Positions 1-14,000 of a stretch of 64,000 bases of DNA are shown here, in pieces (the first letter of the stretch is position 1; each line of letters opens with the position of its first letter). The position numbers and the translations under genes are program-made. The stretch lies in contig OU612065.1 of assembly GCA_914767715.1 (NCBI GenBank), positions 23,126,001 to 23,190,000 of the forward strand. Reading direction: 5' to 3'. Under the pieces are notes generated by a model. The model worked only from the letters and a program-made list of their open reading frames with translations. It was not told the DNA's origin and did no database searches. The stretch comes from Membranipora membranacea (lineage: Eukaryota > Bryozoa > Gymnolaemata > Cheilostomatida > Membraniporidae).

Positions 1-2528
1 GGTTACATTGACTGTAGTATAGTAATGTGCGTGTGTGTACATGTCAATAGTGCGTTAGTTTAACATTAATTCATGCATTCATTTTCCTACATGACAAAAT
101 AAAGGAGGAATAAAACTCAACCGGAATTTAAAATTCAAAGAAACTTCGGATGCGTAGTTCAAAAGAAATATTACAATGTACAATTAACCTAACTGGCAAA
201 GTGAGTTGCCTGTAATAAATTGCATTTGTTACAATACAGAATTTAGAATTGACATTTCGGCAGGCATGCAGTTAGCTGACTATGACTACCACTGTCAATT
301 TTTGACCAGTAATTTATATATGCAGCCTGGTATTCATTGTCATAGTTTTTCTTAGAATAACCAGAATTGTGTTTTAAAAGTAACTCAACCTGTGTCCTTA
401 GATATATATATTATATATATAACCAACCACTGATTTGTAATCCTTGTGTGATAATCCTCAGTGGTAATGACTATAACAGTTGACCCCAGATAATTTGCCT
501 TCAGTGTCCCGTGTAGACAAGACTTGATTGAGAGAAGCAGGAAATCATTGATATACTTTGATAATCATAAATCTTAATGACATTGGTCACCATACCACAA
601 TTATTTTACTGAATGAAGAGCTTTTCTATCCAGCAGACAGAAAAACAAGGCCTGGATTCCCTTACTAGAATCATTTGTGTTTTATTGAAAGTTATCCAAA
701 ATTTTAGGGAGAAGGAGTCGGCTGGTCCTGGTCCTGGCTGGTCACTTAGTCTATGCCTTTACCTCACCAACCATTGTAATTCTATTAACGACCAACAATT
801 CTTGCACAGCCAAATAAACTTTGACAAATTATTTCAATTAAATAATTTATTACACCTTGAATAATAAATACAACTCAGCACAAATAACAAAAATTTGAGT
901 ACATAACATAATAATAAAGAAGATAGGTTAGAATTGTGCCCGCAGGTTGAGCACCATGTCAAAATAATACGAAAAAATAAACAACAAAACATTTTAGCTT
1001 ACTAAAGATCTGCTGCAGACATTGCCGCCGTGAGTTCCAGCTCAATGCTGCAACAGACTGAAGTTTTGTCAAAGTGTTAATTTGACCAGCAATCAGACCA
1101 AATTAAATGAATGCGTATAGAGCCATACCTATACAATATGGATATTGATCGAGCCCCATGATTGCCTTATAATACTGATGATATAGTACTCAGTTGGTCA
1201 TTGTCGTATAACACCAGAAAAGTCGTGCAGTGTACACCCAACTCATAAATCCGTTATAGCCACTGATATGTTATAAATACAATAAAGTTTCACTTGGCAT
1301 CATAAAAGATGGAGAAGACAGCAATGAGAACAACAACTAAAGCTAAAGACTAGGATGGAAATTCGGTATTTGGTAGTATAAGTGTTCAAACTTTGCCTGG
1401 GACGCAAGTAGTAGTGGCATTCCGTTATCGATGATAATTGAATGCTACTACCGGTAACCCCAGCAAAGTCTGAACATGTAAACTACGTAGGTGGTGGTTA
1501 TCTGTCACTGTACTGGTACCAAACCGTACCAAACTGCCATGTTATCAGGGTGTAAAATCCCTGACATAGCACTGTATAGTGGCAGCCAGCATGAAATGAG
1601 AGCATAAGGATCGGACTAGACACTGCGATGCGACGCACACAAATTAATTACACATGGTTGACCAGACAGATTTGGTTATCCATTGCACAACGGAACTTAA
1701 TTCTGGATCTAATACTAAACGTTAATAAGGCATAATCATCGATGATTGGAAATGTTTTCTGCTTCGTTGTATCATCAGACATAATTAATCTGTACCAGTA
1801 CTACATTATTATTCTACAGTCGTCTTCTCTCTACCCTGCCCTCAGGGTTTCCGTAGATACAGACTGATTCCCCTCTTTAGCCCCGTTCACTTCTATAAGG
1901 GGTGATGGTGGAATTGGCTTTTTATTCCAGTGGAAGTTATTCTCACATTTGAGAAGATCTGCATCAATACCTTGAAAATAAAATCCGAAACATATTGTGG
2001 GTGACAGTCTAGAAAAAACTAGATATCAATCATGGTATTGTTATTATCAAAGTATATTTGTAAGCATGTACAAACAATAGTCGTGGACCAGGATTGTCCA
2101 TATCAAGGGAAGTTAACATAGGATCAGGGAGTTTTGGACAAACTTCCTGATATGACGGGTACGTTGTGATCACAAGATACATGTCTGGGTGGAAAGTTAC
2201 AAGTTTCCTCCAACTGATCTAGTCGATCCTGACTGTTTAGAGAACACAATAATTGTTTGCTAATTTCTTTGAAACGAATATAGGGTTTGAGATGTTTAAT
2301 ACCATAGAGGAGTATAGTTTTTGCAGGAAGAGAAATTTGCCATTTCTCGCATGCTTGAAATAGCTAGCATTAACTCATCCTGTTCACTTTTTATAGACCT
2401 CCGCTTGCCAAAATTAAGGACTAGCTAACATTGAAACACCCCCTAACTAGCTCTAAACTCTAGTTAACATTCACTCAACTAAGATAATGGGGTAGCCTAC
2501 TGCTGCTGCCTGGACTGGTGGCACCAGT
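1..2528. other. Gene-free left flank and probable TAPT1 3' region
   Basis: I find no supportable coding exon on either strand. Open frames here are short and show no family resemblance or splice context. The right-hand part must contain the TAPT1 3' UTR; a reverse-strand AATAAA (TTTATT on the plus strand near 1921) could be its polyadenylation signal, but nothing ties it firmly to that transcript. Short AT-rich runs such as the one near 405-420 are unremarkable. Confidence 0.5.
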
Positions 2529-5500
2529 TCAAGTTTGATCCAGTTTGCACGCATTAGGATTTACTACTCTTCCACTGATAAGCCTTAGCCTATTTGCTTG
2601 CGGTTGAACGGTGGGGGAGCAAGAAGGTGTAGGTGGGCCTGACGTTTGCGCATGAGGCTTACCACTCTTATGCCTTTTCCTTCCTTTCTTAGCTTGTTCT
2701 CTATCGTGTTCCTGATGAAACCCATTATAGTAATCTACAGCCCAGCCGTACACCACTACACCAATAATCATCTTCGCAGTCAAAAGGCTACAACACAATA
2801 ATAAGGTCAACACTCAGAGTGTCCGATAAAGAAATACAAAACTAGACCAAAAAACTTTAGATTTAAGATTGTAAAACAAGCGATAAATCAATTTTTTTGT
2901 AATAATGAAACAATACACACAAACCAAAAAGCCACAACCGCCTTTCGGCATTGTTGAGATTAGAAACATTTTATCCCAACAAAAAATAGCAAAAGGATCT
3001 TATTGAGCAGGCTTCATGAAGAAAAATTACCCCCTATCACAGAATATTGGCTCTTTGTTTGGCACTACAACTGAAATAGTCTAGAACTCTCCAATAGCCA
3101 TCAAAATTGTTCAATGATGTAGAACAACAGTAAAATTTTGGTGCCAATTTCCAACTTCCCTGTCATGATCAACAGGAAAATCCATTATTATATATCTGCC
3201 TATATACCATAAAACACATAGTGTATATGTCGACTCACCATAGATAGGCCACTATTGCATTTAGTAAGGCGACAGGTGTTTGTATTTTGACACTTTGATA
3301 TATAATCTTGATAACTAGACAGGCTAGTGGTAGTGGTATAAGTCCTAGTCTCCTCGACACTTGATCTGATACATCAGAGAAAGCCTAAAATATCAAAGAC
3401 ACCAAGTCAATTATTACAGCATAACAAAATCAGCACAAAAAAATTAAATTAAACAACTAGTCCTAGTCCTTGTCAATCCTCCAATAGTTTAGTGACACAT
3501 AGCCTGTCTTGACAACTAAGAGATGCAATGCATCAAGCATGGACAAAAGGCAGAATCTTGATCTCATTAGCCTAGTTTGTAATTCTGTCTATGTTCTTGA
3601 TTGACCAACAGAATTAGAAACTGGGCTAACAGGATCAACATTCTGCCAACTCAACTAACAGGCAATTAAAACAGTGAAAATGGTAGTTTCTATTTATTGA
3701 AGATGGACCCTTGAAATATCAATTTACAACAACCCCCCCCCCCCCCGTATTTCACAACAATGTCACATTTGGGAGCACAGTACAACATGTCTAGAAAGAT
3801 GTTATCGAACCATATTTGATGGCTACGCTCTACATTTTAAATAATGATAACCATGAGGAAATCACCGTGCCAAAAATAAAAAGTTCACACAGAGACTGTT
3901 AACCATACAATTCCAAAGTTCGAGATTACTGTATAGTACAGACATCGGGTTTTCAATAAATCCATAGGGCCTATGGATTTTGGACTTTGGATTCAAGCAT
4001 GAATGTGTGCAACCACATGTCGGTAATCCCCCTCCGTAAATACAGTGACCGGAAAGTCAATAGATTAGATTTATAGTGTCCGGATCCTTCAAGTGACAAG
4101 ATAACGATTGATCTTTACACTGTCTAATGCCTGCTGATAATACAAAATAGGAATTTAAAGTTGACTCACACTTTTCTTTCGGCTAGTGATGACATCATTG
4201 GCTAGCAGTGCAGTGTACTCTCGGTATACTTTTGAAGGAATATTGTTGAATTTGGTAATGAATGCATGTTTGGTATTGTCCACAAACACCTCGCTGAGTA
4301 GCAGGACTGTAATATCAGGAACAAGCTCCCAGAACTTGGCTGTGAAATAGATATAAAATACAATCATGAAAAAAACAGGAAATAGGGTGATAATTATAGC
4401 AGTAAGCTAATTCTGCTTCAGGCCGATGTCATGATGTTATTTACGATGTCATGATGTTATTTACGGCAGTCATTGCCATGTGTTAAATGTTAAAAATTGC
4501 TATAAAGTTAGCATTTTTTCGCCCGGCTGGACTTCCAGCATAAAATGAGCTGAAATGGTTAGTCCCCTGAGATCATACATCATTTTTCTGTTTGTGTTAC
4601 CGGGGAGAACTAATGTATTCGCAGATGGGAAATTTTGCCATTCCGCTAAGACTTCAAATAGTGAAATTATTCACACAACCTCACAATTTTATAAACACTC
4701 CATATGCGCTGGTGAAAATTGGTGCAGGCTAAACTCAACCAGATGATATCTGCTGCTCTCAGGTAGTAATGAATGGTAAAAATCTACTCAGACTGACATG
4801 TATCTGTAGAGTAAGCTCACACCTGAGTGCTTTATTTGCATTTTCTGGATAGAATTATCAAAGTTACAGATAGGTTCAACAACCCGAATTTCATCACAGA
4901 TGATAACAAAGCCAATTGTTTTTATGCCAACTTGCATTGTGAAAACGCCTAGCTGCCTTAGCTAAGTTCAATTTGTATGAATCCTGTCAAATGAACTGGC
5001 AGGGGATAGGACAAGTGGTTATTCCTACTACCTCATCTCAGCTCATGGAAGGAGGATCAGCTGGTAGAAAACACAATAGACTCACCTATATCCCAGTTAA
5101 AGTCTGTCATATTACGTATACAGACTATGAAGATCAGTACTTGTAAATGAAATCTCTCCCTAACATCGCTACATGCCATCTGGAATAAATTAGTCTTCTC
5201 AAACTTCTTGAACACACTGCCTTTCAATTCAACAGCCTAGAAAGTACAATAAAAAACATAATCCCAACAGTCATCTGTGTACTCGCTAACACTGAGCATG
5301 AGACAACACAAGCAATGTTCTTCCTCAGCTTGGGAGGGGGGTTAAAACTTGGGGGGCACACACTATGTTATCCTTCTATTGTAGAATTAAAAAAACTTAG
5401 ATGAAAAAAACTGTTAATTGGTATGGCATGAAGTTAGTGATGGTATATGATAACATGTGAGCAGTCATAACCTACCATGGCAATTTTCTATCACCATTCC

Positions 5501-8500
5501 CATCTCAACTGGTATTAATCCAGACATTTGCATGTACCGGTTGTCATGGTATCATGACAATACATACAGTACTTCGACCACCATTGTGGTTAGATGGAAA
5601 GATACATAAAAGGACACGTCATTCTTCAATGCGTGTATAACCAGGTTCCGGGATTTTTTAAGGATGGTGAGACTTCCTAGAAACCAGTTACATTAACCAG
5701 TTAAGTCTAGAATATATGTTGTGCGATTTTAGGAGGACGGAGCGGACTTGAAGTCTGTAATGATAACAATTTGGCCTTACCGTCATTGCCGAATGAGAAT
5801 GAAATCTTTGCCAAATCTGATGCAATCTTTGCGCTTTTGTTTACCATGCTCACTGAATGGGCTAACAACCAGCCTCATAGCAGTTTACTATATCTAAATG
5901 CTGCCCTAATCTGATTGCAAATTTATCCTCAGAAAGATATTTAGCAATAACTAAAAGATTAATAGGCTTTTATAAGGTTATAATTTTGAGTTGAAGCAGA
6001 TAATACCAGAATGCTATCATAAGATCAAAAGAGGAAACTTAGCTACGCAAATGTCAAGTAAGTACAAAGCAGTCTGATATGATTTTGGGGGGCAAGACTT
6101 CTTTTCAATCAAATACAAAGGCAAGGAGTGGGTTGTTCGATATTTCAATCAATGCAGTGCATTTGGCATGCGTGAAATAACTTGCTGTCTGAATACTGAA
6201 TGAATTGGGCAACAAAATACCTTTCAATCATGAAAGCAAATAACAGCTACACCCTGCGCATGAAAAGTATTGTTGATTTGGGAATAGAAAATAAAGCGAC
6301 TAGAGTCATCATGCACCAAGCTACGTCACGTTCATTCACAAGAAACTACGTGGCATTTGACAAAGTCTACTGCTTTCGCCACTGATTTATGATATATATA
6401 TATATATTGTTCATATCAATGGCTTTTGCTGATACATCTTAGTGACAGTGAACTCCCTTTGAGTAAATGCTGCCAGCCCATTATCACATTACTGACTACT
6501 TGAGTACTTTGATATACTTACATTATTTGATATAAGGATTGTCAGAAGAGCCTTGTATTGGGAGTTGAATGCCACGTTGAGAGCGGAGGCTTGTAATAGA
6601 ACTAACATTGAATGTACAACTGTACGAAATACTGAGTTAAAGAAAATTTAACGATCATGTTGCGAAAAAGCAGATTATGAGAAGGCTATTGGTGAGCAGA
6701 GCAAGTTTGTTCCCTCTGTGAAGGCGGAGGGATATTGCAAATGTTTGGTATCGAGGTGCCTCCGCCACCACAGAGGGAACAAACTTGTTCTAATTGATGA
6801 GAGGGAAAAGCTAGAACGAATGTCGAACATTTACTTTGTTTGGTCATATTCAGTTGGCCTGTCGCCGTTATGACTTTTAAGCTCATGTGGCAGACATTTA
6901 TGAATTTATGAAAACAGTTCTCGGCAATAACTGGTTAGCAGTTTTTGATCAATTCAATAAGCATACACATCCACCAAGTCTACACTTAGAAGTGGTTTGA
7001 TGTGGGTTAAATACATGTTGTAGTCCCAGACAGACAATCAAACACTAACCAGTATCAACAGGGGGGTCTGAGAGCCTCTACATACACAAAACACAGCTAT
7101 TATCAGCATAACAGGCCAGTTCCGTAATTGTAACTGAGATGTTGTTGTATGACAGATCTAGGCGATAATTACAGTGCCTTACATGGCATCATGCGCAGGT
7201 AGATAATGCCCTACATCACATGAGCAGGCCTTAATCTCAAGTCAATTTACTCCTAACAGCTAGGATGGCTGTTTTAGAACTTGCAATAAACAAATCTCAT
7301 CTTCAACTACAAAGCATTTTATGAAAAAATCTTGGGTTGGCTGTTTTTGTAAAGGATACAGACATATATAACACCGGTTATAATGTGACTAAATATAGTG
7401 ATATATCGTTGATTTCTGGAGTCTGCAATGGTCCACATCAACGCATCCAATATATCCTGCCCAAATGAAGACAATAATCGATCTCCAACCTGCAATTAAT
7501 ATTGAGACAAATCTGGTCATTGGTCTTCTTCCATTCAAAAATCCAACACAAACATGATGCAGCATCAAGTGTGTAGCGTGCAAGTTGAGATGTTATCATT
7601 TTGTCACCTTCTGGCAAGGGCTAGCCCTGTTATTGAATTTGTGCAGCTTCATTACAGATTTTGATCCAGACAAACTTACAAATTTCAGCGGTCATGCTGG
7701 TCAAACAGAAATTTATTACATAAGTTCCGTGGCTCTGACAACAAGTACTAACAGCATGAGTGATGACCATTATGCAATGCCAAGTGCTCAAACAACTTTA
7801 TGAGGGGTTACAAGAAGGTTATCCCAATATAGCACCCATCAAGCCCCCATCAGTGCTGCATTGATATACAAAATATATCTGGTTTTTTCTAGATATAAAT
7901 GTAATAATATTATAATCATAAGTACATAAAAATCCAAAGCACTTTATGGTGGGATGCTGATATCCCAACTAGCAAATCAAAAGTGTTCCCATGATAAAGA
8001 CCACTACTGTATGCAAATCCTTAGAAGCCCTAACCTTATCTCAAAGGTTCCTTTTTTGTTTTGGCTTTTGAGATAAGGCTATGGATGCCATATTTGAGTA
8101 TTTTTAATCTAAAAAAGTCGGGAGTCTGGTATAGCCTGCCTACCTCTAACAGGTTGAAGAATATGTATAGTTTTATGATATCCTGTCCCCTGATGATATG
8201 ATATACCATGGAGGCATCCACTTGTGTCATCAGAAAACATCCCAGAGCGATAATAATACCTTTGACGACATCACATTTCTGCGATGAAGATAAGTACCAT
8301 CTACATAATAAGAGATGAAAATGGTCAATATTTTATATCAGTCACGCAAATTTGCAGCTGCTTTATGCCTTAATTATTAAAAAAAAACGCTACAAAATCG
8401 TCTGCCTGCCATCAGCGCCTAACCAGTTTTATCTGGTAGCCAGCGTATTGTGATCTTAATGATTGATGGTTCTTAAGCTGGCAGTCGTAGATAGATAGAT

Positions 8501-10631
8501 AAAGGCAACAGTGAAGCCATATAAAAAAAACACTATCACCATAAACTTGTTTTCAGCTATTTACATGCCAGTAGAATTTTAAGGAAAGTTCCACAAGGCT
8601 CAACCAGTAGTACCGGCATTGCGATGATCGCAGAAAGAAGATAGGGGTTGGTAGTTTATGAATATACAGTGTAAGCTAGTTAATTCAAACTTTATTATCC
8701 AAAACTCCTTTTAATTCAGAAAAGGAAAATTGGTCCCTTCATCCAGAATTGTCAATGCATTCTAATGTCACTTAATTCAGACTCTGCTTAGTTAAAACAA
8801 GTTTTTGTGGTCCCAAGAGGTTTAAATTAAGTGGTGTGCAATGTAGTTTGACTTACTGTGGTGAGAGAAGTGTCCAGGGTTTGGCCAGACATTTGAGTAA
8901 TACTATGACCAGCCTGAGCGGCAGGAAGGTAAATATGAAGAGAAACGAATCAACACACTGCAGGAATCCGTATAACATGAACTGTGTGAAAAGAAAATAT
9001 ATGCATCAATAATTGAACAAGTTTATGTAATAGGCACAGCAAAACCACAGTTAATAACGAGCTTTCTGGATTAAGTCTGTACTCTGCAATGCCTAACATC
9101 TGCTCAAATGCAGAAAATCTTAACTTAATTTCAAAGAAACCACATTGTCACCTGTGCAGTGTACTAAACAGGTTTAGTTCATTGATCAGTGGTAGCTAAG
9201 AGTTTATCATTATTTATTTACCTGTTCACATTCTTTTGGTATTCTGAGAAAAGCATAGACTCGCTCTTTTTTCACATTATAGGCCGCTTCGTTTTCATCT
9301 GGGACATACCCTCTAGATAACTCTGACCAGAGGTACGATGTAAAGCCTTCGCGCTCAGCTGGAAATAAAAACAAAACTATGACCCTACTAATATGTCAAA
9401 CATACAAGAGCTAGTACAATTTCATCCAACATACTTTTTGTAATCGTATGCCTAAACCGCCTACACCTTACCAACAAGGGTATCCTCAGACTGCATCATT
9501 GTTGTCTCATCCAGGGGGTCTTACAATTAGAGTGAGCGATACTTTAGGAGCCAAATTACCACAATCACTATGCACAAAATCATTGCTCATTTGGTCTATC
9601 GATTAGGCAAACTTGTTCCCAAATCGTTCACTGGTTAGAATGTATGTAGTGCCAATAAGGAGTGAGCAACCTTGGAATGAGACCCCTAGCAAGTCTCACT
9701 CAAGCAGCTAGTAGCCTCCAGTTAGTAACTTCGGCAGTTTTTGATCGTAAGACCATCCAGGTGAATTTAGAATTCATCTATCCAGGTCAAACTATACTCA
9801 ATCCCTCCTGTGAACTTTATGACAGCGCTTATCTTCAAAATGACAGTGCTCTATCTTTATGTCAATGCTAGATAAATACAGAGAAGACCTACCTGGTTCA
9901 AAGTTCTTAGATTCATTGTTGGGAGGGTTTAGTCTACCATTAAATTGTTCATGATTTGGCAATGTATCACCGTTTGCTAGGTCATTGTTATGTAGGTTTG
10001 CTGAACACCCTGGTTTGAGAGTATTGTGCTGGTCATCTCCTGATTGACCGCAATCTATCCCTCTTCTGTAAAGCTGATATGCATAGTCCGAAGAGTCGGA
10101 ATAATTTGACGATGGCTCTTTCTCCAGATTTATAATGCCAATGTCATCTGGTTGTCTGTGTACACTTTGGTCAACAGTGTCAGTAGCATGGCTGTTACTG
10201 GCTATTTGTTGGGTAGAATGCATCTGCTCGCGTTGAGAGTGATGTATGCTACCTTCAGAGTCATTGTGATGTTGGTGATGAGATTGTTGTTCATGTTCAT
10301 CACAGATCTTCCTTCTTCTAAGATGAGATTGACTATTAGTATTACTATCTTCTTGATCTTCTACAGCAGTGTCATGCTGGACCAAACTGCTCTGTTTTGG
10401 AGTAGTGTTGTGATTGTGAGCATAACCATATCCAGTAACTGGCTTTGTTAATCCTTCAAGAGCCTTTGTTTCTTGTGAAGAAATCCATGTAGGTTTAAGA
10501 TGTAGTTGATCCATCTTTTTATTTTGGACTCTTTTTATTTTTTCATCACAAAAGTCATGGCAGGGATGGTGTTGATCTTCACCATCACTTATTTCTCCAT
10601 TTTGAGTGTAATCTTTCATGCTGTTGTTCAT
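2529..10631 (-). CDS. TAPT1: TAPT1 homologue, multi-pass membrane protein
   Basis: Ten coding exons, in transcript order: 10631-9893, 9358-9222, 8981-8857, 8300-8144, 7489-7375, 6631-6522, 5236-5086, 4339-4170, 3384-3239, 2787-2529. All have GT-AG borders and the phases close to 702 residues. Diagnostic blocks matching transmembrane anterior posterior transformation protein 1 include RGYVPDENEAAYNVKKERVY, IIRGQDIIKLYIFFNLLEV, DRLLSSFGQDILDAL, ELKGSVFKKFEKTNLFQM, KHAFITKFNNIP and SRRLGLIPLPLA. Vertebrate TAPT1 is a multi-pass membrane protein linked to ciliary base, Golgi and skeletal development; yeast Emp65 is a distant relative. Several hydrophobic segments are visible in exons 3, 4, 6, 7, 9 and 10. 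Exon 1 encodes an unusually long hydrophilic tail (about 246 residues) rich in His, Gln, Ser and Asp. The ATG at 10631 is the first in-frame one; an upstream ATG at about 10665 meets a stop at once. The donor of exon 5 (ACCG/GTGTTA) is the weakest junction. It diverges from the TEX36-like gene, with about 440 bp between start codons. Confidence 0.93.
6700..6790. repeat. Hairpin-forming inverted repeat in TAPT1 intron 5
   Basis: The left arm 6700-6720 (core CAAGTTTGTTCCCTCTGTG) is the reverse complement of 6769-6789 over 19 bases, and the inner GGCGGAGG/CCTCCGCC pair extends the stem. It is flanked by ATTGGTGAG (about 6689) and ATTGATGAG (about 6793), which resemble a target-site duplication with one mismatch. 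This looks like a small palindromic non-autonomous element. Confidence 0.6.
9514..9712. repeat. Dispersed repeat, copy A (TAPT1 intron 1)
   Basis: About 200 bp align by eye with 42759-42951. Shared blocks include CAATTAGARTGAGCGATRCTTT, a central ATTGCTNATTTGGTCTWTC and a final CCCTAGCAGNTCACACT-like end. The two copies are clearly diverged. It contains no coding capacity; a SINE or MITE remnant is likely. Confidence 0.6.
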
Positions 10632-11073
10632 TCTCCTCTCATGACTTTTTAATCATGGCAGCAGACACCCAGATAATAATATCCAAACACTAACCATGTC
10701 TTACAACCATATAACTTCCCTGTCTGGCTAACCTGAAATGAAGAATCTGAATGTATGTGTGTTGTTTTTCTCAACTTGAACACTCTGAGTCTCTTTCTGC
10801 CTCTCACACAAGAGTGTTGGGATTTTCAGACCAAACCGAGGCTGTTGCTAAGAGAAGTTATGCTGTTCACTGTGCAGAGCACATGTTATTACTTGTTGTT
10901 TTGACTAAAGTGTGATTGTTTATTTAGCTAGCCCATTGTTGTTAACAATTACCCATCCACTATTGTTTCATACCAGCCTGTTGAGGAAGCTTCAAGGGTA
11001 CCTGTGACCTATCAACTGTTCATTCATGAGCATTTCTTCCTAACTATTAAAGCATCAAACAGAAAGAAAAGTC
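10632..11073. promoter_or_regulatory. Shared upstream region of TAPT1 and the TEX36-like gene
   Basis: The only space between two divergent start codons is about 440 bp, so it must hold both proximal promoters and 5' UTRs. Inverted CCAAT-like motifs occur, but I see no convincing TATA box. The bidirectional-promoter reading is inferred from layout only. Confidence 0.5.
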
Positions 11074-14000
11074 ATGCCTAAGGGAAGGGCAAGCAATCCA
11101 TCCACAGACCACATTGGAAACTGGGTAAGTTAACAAAAACTGCATTCAACATTGCCCACTCAGTCTTATGATAATACAATAGTGATTCTGACTATTCAAA
11201 TCATTGCCAGCCAAGTGGTTAGATATCTTGAAGTTGAGAAATTAAGAACAAATCCATGAACTAATGAACCTGTATAAGCTGTATGCTGCTACATTACTAG
11301 TGTTATGATCACCTTGAGTTGAAATAGTATTTGCCTCATCTTACACCAAAGTCAAAGTGTCATATTAAATTAACGATTAATTTGTCCTGTTTTGTTCATC
11401 GGAGTCTTTATGTTTTAGTACCAACACAAAAACTGCAAGGAATATCTGGATGTTGGCTCAAGATTAGATGTCACCAGTACTGGTCATATGTTGGATACAA
11501 AAAGAGACGCAAGGAAGTCACAACCTGCCGCGGCACCAGATATTTTCAACGGAAAATCTCAATCACTATATAACCAACAAAATCCGTTTTCAGATCACGA
11601 CCAAAGGAATAGTATACAACTCAAGGGAGAGTATCTTGGAAACGTATGTAACTTGACATGAAACATGATTTGGTTGTTCAGATATTGTTGATCAGTTCCA
11701 AATGATTGTTTGCCATTCACCGTTTACCTACATTGGCATATACTATAATATGCAGATACACAAGCAAATATCAAAGCTGATTCCTTCAGTGCTAGCAGTG
11801 TTAGAATTTAGGGGGGGGGGGGGGTGCAAGGGGATGTTGTCTCCCTTCCTACTTTGTTTAGGGGGATGCATCCCCTCTATATATCATAAGCATTACGATG
11901 GCTTAAATTGATGCATTTTGCGGCCTCCTGGACTCCCGGCCTGGTTGGCATCCCCTACCTCATATTTTCCACTTCTAACACTGAGTGCTAGTAAAGCTGA
12001 TATTATCAGTATTAAATTAGATGTATTATTATGCAACAACTAAATGTTTAATGTGGGTATAATGATTGTATTCAAACATGCATTAAGTGGTTTGGACTAT
12101 TTATAAGACGTCAGTAAACCTTTATTAATTGAACAAATCTTTTTTCAAATAGTGCCTATTGTTTTCAAACATTTTGATTAGTGACAGCCTGCACTCAATA
12201 TAATACATTGAGATTTTATCTGCATACAACTCACAATTTTAATCATTTTCTATGTTACTCATGCCTAAATAATTTAAAATTGATCTAAAATAGGTACAAA
12301 ATTGGTTTAAAATTCCTGCCAATGGTTGGCTTTAATCTAGAGTAGCAATGAATGTAATAATTGTCCAAGTTGAACCACTATTTATAGTCCAACAGATATC
12401 AAACTGCAGAATTGATTACCAAAATTTGGGTCCACTACAAGTGATAGAACCTTCATAAATGACAAAATGTCAGTGCGCTGTATTTGTTAAGATGTTCGGT
12501 GTCTGCTTCAGAGAAGCGGAAAATGTTTCAGATAATTATTGAAAAACTGAGATTGTTTCCTTTCACTCTTTTGAAACAACGACAGACAATCGATAACAAG
12601 TTATATTTCTTTTCTTTCACAAACAGGTGTTTCTTTGTTTCAGGGAAGAGATACAAGGGCACTTGGGAGAAGGCTTACTGTTGAAGAACAAAACCAACAC
12701 CGAACTGATGTAGGAGATTTCTTGAAACACCACAGTCGACAAGCGACTGACTCCTTCTTTCATTCCAACTCCATGCTGTCATATGATGAAAAGAAAATAC
12801 CTCCTATAGAACATAGGTAAGAAAGTTTACCTGTGTACCTCATCAAGGCTTCAGAGCACCTTTAACTAGAGATACATTACAGGTTGTATAGCCAGTGTTC
12901 TTGCTATACAACCCGAAGTGAATATGGATATGTACATCCTATTTCACAAATAAAAAGAGTAAAGCCAAGCTTGCTATCTGTACTACGGATAAAGGCGAAC
13001 ATGTTGGTAAGCCAATCAGAGGCATCTGGCAGATCTCACCTAGCAATCCTATGCCTCTGGCCATACTAAAAATACCTTAATCCTATGGAAAATATAGGAT
13101 CGGTAGCTGGGCAAGATATAATTCTCAACGATTATGCATCACTGTAAAGCAGGGAGCCTAGTCAAATTCTGTACAAGCCTTGCCAAGACAAAATTTCCCT
13201 ATCATGGAACTATTTGAACTTGTGCTCACCAACAACAAATCCCAAGTAAACGTTGAAGTATTTCAGACCTGAAAGTGCTTTGAAAATTTGGTATTTAGTG
13301 GTTCTATCTGTTGTTTCACCGTAAACAGCATAGCATAAACGTCAAAGAGGGTGTGTCACACATGACAAGTCATCCCCGGTGGGGGGGGGGGGGTGTATGA
13401 GTCAGGAGGGGGGGGGGCGTTCAGACTATATATTGATTATAAGGATTAAAAATAATATTGCAATTAAAACTCTAGAATTAAAATGAATGGAATTTTCTGC
13501 AGGACCTACACTCCAGCAAGAAAGCTGAACAGATAATTTTCAATGTAAGACAAATTTAATAGGTTAGAAAGTAAAGTAAGCTTAGTTTTCAAGACTTTCT
13601 AGACATTTCAATCCATATTTCCTTTACTAACATCGCTGTAGGTTTTACTAGAGTGTTGCTCAGTAGAACAGAATGATCCCACCTAGCTTTGTGCATTTCA
13701 AAGTCACATGACTGAGGATTTGATCAAACATGATCCAATTTGCCCGAAACCCGGTTGGCTCACATACTACTGGTGGGCTGCCGTCGGTCTGAAGTCAAAC
13801 GGGAGCAACTCCAAATACAGGCAAATTGGATCATACTTTATCTAACTAGGGAGGGTGTGACATCCCATCCTCTCTGATCTAACTGTAAACCATGCTAAAC
13901 TTAAACACCAATGACCAACTATACATTTTCTTGTTGTAGACGATTTCCTAAAATGTACAGAGAATCCACTGCGGGACTAGCCGATCTAGACACAACCACC

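Noticed and set aside
4425-4464. 20-bp unit GATGTCATGATGTTATTTAC repeated twice
   Set aside because: Only two units in an intron; a trivial local duplication with no sign of an array or CRISPR.
10152-10451. 99-codon open frame antisense to TAPT1 exon 1
   Set aside because: Lies wholly opposite a low-complexity exon whose reverse complement happens to be open; no splice or family support.
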